Shown in pieces: positions 57,966 through 64,000 of a DNA stretch of 64,000 nucleotides. The position numbers and the translations under genes were made by a program. The notes under the pieces were generated by a model. The model was not told the origin of the DNA and did no database searches. It saw only the letters and a program-made list of their open reading frames with translations. The stretch comes from Epinephelus fuscoguttatus (taxonomy: Eukaryota; Chordata; Actinopteri; Perciformes; Serranidae): positions 1,612,520 to 1,676,519 of the forward strand of contig NC_064774.1 of assembly GCF_011397635.1 (NCBI RefSeq), given 5' to 3'. How positions within the stretch are numbered: position 1 is the stretch's first letter; each line of letters starts with the position of its first letter.

Positions 57966-60002
57966 CCGAGATCGACAGATTTGTTTAAACATGTTATTAT
58001 TCTTATAAAAATAACAAATATTTTTCCCCAAAAGTGTTAAGGCTAAAATGTCGGTACGAAACAAGAATGACCCAAATCGTGGTAGTACCAGTGAGAGGTG
58101 CTGCTGCTGCTCACGGTGAGTAAGGTGTCCGCACCAGTAAACATGTCAGACTGTCACTGCAACACCATGGTCCTACACTGCTGAGTCAAGTCGAGGTGAG
58201 TCTGATGAAATTAAACTTTATTGATCATTGCAGCAGTAAACAGTAACAGGGTACAGCAGAGAAAAACAAAATGTAATAAAAAAAACCAAAATGTAAAAGA
58301 AGGAGCTGATCGTGAGCGTCGAAAGGTGGGGAGGGTTTTTATTTCATGCGTCTTTGTGTGTGAAAATAAACGGTTTAAAAATGAAATCTGAGCAGGCAGA
58401 AATCAGCTCTCAGCACCATTGATCGGAGATACAGTTCATGTTAAAGCAACGTGTGTGTGTGTGTGTGTGTGTGTGGGCAGGTTATTCTAGTACAGCTGCT
58501 CTGTGTTTAGGTTTTGAAAGGTGCTGACGTCACTTCCTGTCACTCCCTACAGGATCAGGATCGTAATTTCATCAAAGTTTTATTTGTCAGAATGAGCAAA
58601 TTCTATTCTGGATTTACGAAGCTGTTTGAACTCACACACTCTCATACTCTTCGTGACATGATACACGATATAATTATCGTGGTTAAAATCAAGCAATACG
58701 AGTAATTAAGTCTGAAAATGTGGTCTTGTTGTTGTGTTATTGGGAGCCAGAATAGAGGGAGTCATGTCCACTGAGTGAGAGCATACGGGTCGGCCAGTCT
58801 GGTCCTGTTGGTCAGTGTTTACTTATTCAAGTAACACTGGCGGTCGCGGAGAGTGAGTGACCTGACATGGTGCGTTGGTAAATTCAGTCTGACGCTCTAC
58901 ACTAAAATGAGAGCCCTGTTGGTGGAAGAAACGGAGAATTATATTTCTACATGAATGAACCAACGGTTAAGTTAATCACACATTCACTCTCAAATTCTTA
59001 AATGTGCCATATTTAGTTTTTTGTGTGTTAGTCGTTTGTTACTTTCTCGGCTGCTGCTTTTCTGTGAAGGACTCGGGACGAATTTTCCGGTAAAATCCAA
59101 AGGGTGTGATGTTATGCAGGTTACCGAGTGCCTTGACTCTCTTCAGCTCTGATACAGCGCTAACACTGTGCAACAGTAGCTAACGTTAGATAAGAAATGG
59201 AGTCCGCTAACATACCGGTAAATGAACGACCTCCACCGGCCACAACAGTCCACGCATGCTGTTTCCGTTACATTTTGCGGCAGCGGCCCAGTGAGACAGA
59301 CCTTCATTTAGTCCTGGGGTTTGCACCATCTAAACTCAAGATGCTACAGCTTGACTCAGTCCCCCAGCTATGCTAGCTCGCTAATTCTTGTCTTATTTGT
59401 GGTCTGATAAATATTCAATTAATCAAATTCAGCGCAAAAAATGCTAGCGTAAACACTGACATGTAAAATACGTTGTGTTATTGTGATTTTAGCTGGATAA
59501 CGTTAGCTAACGTTAGCTTGCTTGCTAATGTGGACAAATTGCTAGCTAGCTAACATAGCAAAATACTCCTGGCTAGCTGGTTTACGAATTACTTTATTAG
59601 CTAATGTTACTATTAGCTAGAAACAAGCTTAGTGAAACCTGGGCTAAAGTTAGACAGCTAGCTCTGAAGCTATGCTGCATGGATCTGCGGTTGGTTGGTT
59701 GGTTGCTAACGTTAGCTGATAAAGTAATTTGCAAACGGTAAGCTGGTTAGAATCACGGAAATACAGGAACATTATTAAACACACTAAACGTGTGATTGTA
59801 ATTTATTTGGCAGCACTAACATAAGTCAGGCTCTTGTCCGTCACGTCACTGTTTTGGCCGATGCTTTGGTGCTTGCTCACTGCTACGGAGTGCGAGCGTG
59901 AGCAACAGGATGCCGACTGCAGTTCACTTACAGCCAACGGTGTCATCAGTAACAAGGCTTCTCTGAAAGTTACATTCAGAACGTTTACAGATTGTAGTAA
60001 AC
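57966..60002. other. intergenic with clustered GCTAACGTTAGC motifs
   Basis: No gene is recognised. A (TG)n tract lies at about 58450-58474. At about 59460-59720 there is a cluster of overlapping GCTAGC / GCTAACGTTAGC palindromic words. A CpG-richer patch near 59060-59300 could be regulatory, but nothing fixes this. Confidence 0.45.
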
Positions 60003-60144
60003 TACCGTAAAACTTGGTGTAGCCCGGGCTGTTATTTGCTTAAATCACTGAAATCAACAGGCCTCTAATTGAGACAGGCCTTTATTTGTCAAAATGTGTA
60101 GCCACACGGGGCTAGTAAAAGGGACTTACTGAAGTTTTACGGTA
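60003..60144. mobile_element. 140-bp MITE
   Basis: TACCGTAAAACTTGGTGTAG at the left and CTGAAGTTTTACGGTA at the right are inverted repeats, with AACAGGCCTCTAATTGAGAC and AGGCCTTTATTTGTC inside. This looks like a known type of fish palindromic MITE (memory only). Confidence 0.75.
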
Positions 60145-61557
60145 CACAGCATTTATCCTTTATGTGTAATTACTTAAAATGTTCCTTTTGGATTTTAAAC
60201 TCTGTGGAATATTAAGGTCCTGCAGTTGAAAGTGTTTCTGACAAATATTTTGCATCTGTATCTTTAAATCATTTAATTTATTTTAACATGTAAGTAACAA
60301 AAATCCATATTTATATATTGATCGTTAATAACGTGGCATGTATTTATGTTTTAAGGTAACATATGTCATTAATGAAAAGCTTTATATTTTTGTCGGCAAC
60401 AAAAAACATTCGTAGACGTTTGCTGCTTTTTCGTTGTTTTACATTGACAGGTTTTTTACCCCATTTCACACAAACTGATGGAACATTCAGAATAAAGTCG
60501 GTGAGTGAACAGGAGAAGTCATGTAGTTTTCAACATCACAGAGGAAGTCTGTTCTTCAGCGTGTTTGTCAAACATGTGGCCGACTGAACGTGCAGAAAGG
60601 CGTTTGCTGCCCTCTACAGGACAACATGTATAATCTGACATCAAATCCAGAGCATCAGCTAATAAAGTGTGCGCACAAATTAGTTTCAGTTTCCGTAAAA
60701 TTATAAACAAAACTGATTAAACTATGTATTTTATACACTTATGTTTAACGCTTTAAAAGTTCAGATTCTCTGACCCTGCCCAGGTGAACAGGAAGTGACA
60801 TCACGCCTGCTGGATCAGGTGGTCGTTGATAAAATAACCCTGGACTGAAGCTGCAGAGTGGTGTGTGCTGAAAAATAAACGCTTAAATATTCTAAAATGA
60901 CTCTTTTTTTTCTGTCTCGGCAAAAACTACATATAGTGCAACTTTAAATTAAGACATTTGTGGACTCTTGGGAGCCTCATGTTGTTATGTGTAAACACAA
61001 ATACATTATTATCAATATACAACACAAATATTAGAAATATCTTCACCGTCCTCCAGAAACCTCGAACTCCAACCCCCCCGTAAAGTCAGCAGAGTGATTT
61101 AAGTTAACTCAACGTGAAACTGATTTCAAATCGAAAATTCCAAATGACAGAAATTCAATAGTTTCAGCTTCTTAAATGTGACTGTGAGTCTCAGTCCTGT
61201 GACAAGGCCCAAAACTAACCTTTTAATCCGTAGACTACCTTTTTGTTTAATCGTCTGAACTACAAAACATCCAACCAACATTTCCAAACCCCAAAATATT
61301 AAATTTACAATAATGTAAAACCAAAGAAAGCAACAAATCGCCACATTTGACGACCTGGAAATATCACACTTTGGCAGTTTTGCTTAAGAAATTACTTAAA
61401 AGTAGGAAGATGTGGCCCCAAAATAACATCACAATATTTCAGGGTATTTTTGCGATAATATTCTTCACGATACGAGAAATTACTAAAAAAGAGTTTTATT
61501 GTTAATTAAAGAACATCAGATTGCAACAAAAAGAGCGATATAGTTTTACAGGTCAAT
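60145..61557. other. intergenic, nothing recognised
   Basis: AT-rich unique sequence. Short frames near 60363-60587 and 61126-61344 lack a recognisable domain or splice context. Confidence 0.4.
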
Positions 61558-62342
61558 CCAACCCGGTCTCATTTCGAAGTTGTTGAAATCCGGTGCTTGG
61601 GCACCAGACACCTGGTGCCAGACACCTACGAAAAAAGCCGTCCTTTAACGTTGGCATGTGTTGGCTGTCATAGTGTAGCGGCGCTCGGCGGCATCAGGGG
61701 GAAACGCGGTGGGACAAGAACAAAAGTTAAGGCCAATTTTACTTCAACTACTGAAGCTGCTCCTCTTTTTGGAACCATCGCGAAGTTGGTGATAATTTCG
61801 CTTTCAGCCATGAATATTGTTGTTTGTGGTCGTGGACGTACAACGTCCAAGGTACCCTGGGTGTGTTGGTTGTTGACGTTCTGGGACGCCGTGTCAAGTT
61901 CTGCCTGTTACATGCATTGTCTTCTTTCAAAGTACACTTACATTTACATACAGTCTCTTTCAAAATAAAAGCACTACACTGGTACAACACAAAAACTGAT
62001 GTCTTTTTTTCCTTCAACAACAAAAACACGTGGTTAGGTTTAGGAAAAAACAACAGGGTTTGGCTTTAGAATCTTACGGGACGTGATCCCCGCTCTCTCA
62101 GGTGAAAGTTGGTGTTTGTTGGACCCATCCACCACCACTCCCGCCCCAGTTGGACTGTCGCCACCTTCACATTAGTCCTCGTTGAGCTGCGTTTCCCCCC
62201 GACACTCCCAGGCGCTGTTAAACTATAACAGCATCCAGCTGCGTATCATGCCAACGTTAAAGGTCTTTTTTCATCTGTCTCTGACGCCGCAAGTCACTGC
62301 CCAAGCATCAGATTTCAGCAAGTTCGGAGTGAGACCGGGTTG
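61558..62342. mobile_element. non-autonomous element with about 50-bp TIRs
   Basis: The left end AACCCGGTCTCATTTCGAAG and right end GTTCGGAGTGAGACCGGGTT are inverted repeats. The inversion continues inward: GAAATCCGGTGCTTGGGCA against TGCCCAAGCATCAGATTTC. About 785 bp. The open frame inside (from 61597) has no known domain. A fragment in inverse orientation lies at 55374-55540. Confidence 0.8.
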
Positions 62343-62999
62343 AATTATGTCGTGGTGTTTTTATCTGCAGAGACAATCCTGGGCACAGTGAAGGCAGCAC
62401 GCATCCAAGAGGAAGCTGCAAAAACCGTGGATACAGCGCCGAAAAACATGCAAACATGGCGAGGCAAAATGCCAAGCTGACAGTTTTCTGCGTAGTCTAC
62501 CTTGAAGTTCACCTCTTGAGTAAATGTACCGAGTTATATTTTAATACTCCCAGAATCTAAAAATAGATTACATACATTTCTAAATAAAATGGAAACAGGT
62601 GACATCGTCTCACCCTCCTGGCTGCAGTGATTTTCTCCACAATAAAACATCAGGATCAATAAATGATTCTTCAACCGAAGCATCTCGTGCTTTTAAATGT
62701 GCGACGGGAGGATCTTCAAAGTGCAGGGTTTCTGAAGGACAGGAGCGACAGGCAATAAATATGTCACACGGTTAAATAGCTAAGAGTTCAGTGGTTATAT
62801 GACGGGCTAAAAGCAGGCAGGAATGCAGCAGAAATCACGAGCATGATGCAAAAGTCGAATAAATTGAAAACGTTCCTTATCTGTGTGTTTTCAGTGCATT
62901 GAGCATATAACAGTATCTGATTGACATTCTCATACATAGTGTTGAGTGACAGTACCTCGGATACATTACAGAGCTTTACATCCATCACTTTAAAAGTCC
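62343..62999. other. intergenic, nothing recognised
   Basis: Unique-looking sequence. It could be part of the last intron or 3' flank of the zinc-finger gene that follows on the minus strand. Confidence 0.35.
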
Positions 63000-63432
63000 A
63001 CACGATGGATAGAGGAGGAGGAGAGGGGAAGAGGAGAGGAGGCAAGGAGAGGGGACACAAGAAAAGGAGAAGAAATAAAGAGAGGAGAGGAGACGAGGTG
63101 TTTTTTATTATGCTAACTCACGCTTCCTCGCGTCCTCTCTCCTCCTGTGACTCTGACATCGTTTCCCCCTCCGCCAGAAATGCACCTTGAGGAGACAAGG
63201 AGAGAGGAGGCTCTTGGAGGAGCTTATAGCGAGGAAACACGGGTGTATCCTACGCATCTCTCTCTCAAATCCTCGCTGGGAGGTTAGACGCGAGGAGGAG
63301 ATGCAAGTAAGGAATCGAGGAGACATGTTAGCATAAAGAAAAGCACCTGAGGAGAGGATGGGTGGGAGGAGAGAGAAGGAGATGAGGAGGAGAGGAGGAG
63401 AGGAGAGGAGAGGAGACAAAGGAAAACAGCAT
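63000..63432. repeat. purine-rich DNA 3' of the zinc-finger exon
   Basis: GAGGAGGAG and GAGAGGAGA runs on the plus strand (about 63005-63100 and 63280-63420). Likely 3' UTR or flank of the minus-strand zinc-finger gene. No coding support. Confidence 0.6.
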
Positions 63433-64000
63433 TTACAAAGAAGTTGTCAGACCAAGGTAACTGAGGAAAGAGTGTTTGGTGGAGGAAGACGAGTAGGAGG
63501 AGGAGGAGGAGGAGGAGGAGGGGGAGGGGGAGGAGGAGGATGAGGAGGATGAAGGAGAGCGTGGTTTCAGAGAAATGAGTGTGGTGATAGGGAGGAGAGG
63601 AGACAGATCCCTCCATCCTGCCCGGTCAGAGAGCGAAGGATGAAGAGGAGGAAGGGAGGAGGGTGCAGCAGTGTGTGTGTTCGGTGGTGTGTGCAGCCGC
63701 TGAACGTGTTTGTTTGAGCGCTGATTGTCTCCGAGCACGTACGACCGGTGTGTGTGCACGTCGCCGGGGTGTTTGACCTTGCAGTGGAGGCGCAGACTGT
63801 CCCGCCGCTTGGCGCTGTACGGGCAAAGGTCGCAGGTGAACGGGCGCTCCCCTGTGTGCACGCGCACGTGCTCCACCAGCTTGTTGGCTGTCCGCGTCAG
63901 GTGGCCGCACCGGTCGCACCGGTACTGGTTGCCTTGGCGATGACCCTGGAAGTGAACCAGCAGCTCCTGTTGCCCTGGAAACGACCTCTGGCAGATGCGG
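63433..64000 (-). CDS. C2H2 zinc-finger protein, C-terminal part (partial)
   Basis: Open on the minus strand from the window edge to a TAA at 63433-63435. It encodes the end of one finger (ICQRSFPGQQELLVHFQGH) and two complete C2H2 fingers: YRCDRCGHLTRTANKLVEHV with RVH, and FTCDLCPYSAKRRDSLRLHC with KVKH, joined by a classical TGERPF linker. A Ser/Pro tail follows, with a long serine run encoded by a GGA-type array (about 63495-63545 on plus), ending LGLTTSL. The protein starts beyond the window. The tail may instead contain a splice donor, in which case the true C-terminus differs. By synteny with human 4q31 a ZNF827 relative is possible, but I do not recognise the fingers well enough to name it. 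Confidence 0.8.
   Translation of the reverse strand, partial: RICQRSFPGQQELLVHFQGHRQGNQYRCDRCGHLTRTANKLVEHVRVHTGERPFTCDLCPYSAKRRDSLRLHCKVKHPGDVHTHRSYVLGDNQRSNKHVQRLHTPPNTHTAAPSSLPPLHPSLSDRAGWRDLSPLLPITTLISLKPRSPSSSSSSSSPSPSSSSSSSSYSSSSTKHSFLSYLGLTTSL

Noticed and set aside
59460-59720. Considered as a tRNA or structured RNA locus
   Set aside because: The palindromic words do not form a cloverleaf and no A/B box pair was seen.
61597-61968. 123-codon frame in the TIR element
   Set aside because: No recognisable domain, lies across element sequence, and the inverse relic at 55.4 kb does not keep it open.

Overview
The window is nuclear DNA from a vertebrate, most likely a percomorph-type teleost fish. 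Three intron-containing genes lie in the order ANAPC10(-) / ABCE1(+) / OTUD4(-), the order I recall for human 4q31.21. Introns are fairly short, (TG)n/(CA)n tracts are very common, and the repeats look like fish hAT, Tc1, THAP-type and MITE families. There is no bacterial or phage content and no CRISPR array. I saw no rRNA or tRNA gene.

Layout. 1-5.9 kb: minisatellite, purine-rich DNA, microsatellites and a nested pair of transposon-like repeats. 5.9-8.6 kb: ANAPC10 on the minus strand, from which one internal coding exon is missing. About 9.8-10.2 kb: CpG-rich head-to-head promoter with a perfect CRE and a YY1-like motif. 11.4-22.8 kb: a complete ABCE1 (18 coding exons, 599 codons plus stop; every splice phase closes). 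23.2-27.3 kb: repeat-filled gap between the convergent ABCE1 and OTUD4 3' ends, holding an orientation-switching AT-rich repeat and a hAT element with a perfect 8-bp target duplication. 28.0-53.0 kb: a complete OTUD4 (21 coding exons, 1413 codons plus stop), with an OTU catalytic core, a Tudor-like segment, two long low-complexity exons and an RGG-type tail. Its introns carry many elements, including a long palindrome, a 3-kb intron-1 satellite and a Tc1 remnant split by a MITE. 53-63.4 kb: OTUD4 promoter, then DNA without a recognisable gene but with several inverted-repeat elements. 63.4-64.0 kb: the 3' part of a C2H2 zinc-finger gene on the minus strand, cut by the window edge.

The genes are housekeeping: ABCE1 recycles ribosomes, ANAPC10 recruits substrates to the anaphase-promoting complex, and OTUD4 is a deubiquitinase with RNA-binding character. 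No new multi-gene system is apparent. The most notable points are the missing ANAPC10 exon, the long palindrome in an OTUD4 intron, expansion of a minisatellite inside one copy of a dispersed repeat, an OTUD4 frame-switch donor pair, and UG-repeats abutting splice sites in all three genes. Exon coordinates were read by eye using reading frame, splice dinucleotides and family knowledge. Repeat family names come from memory, without a database.
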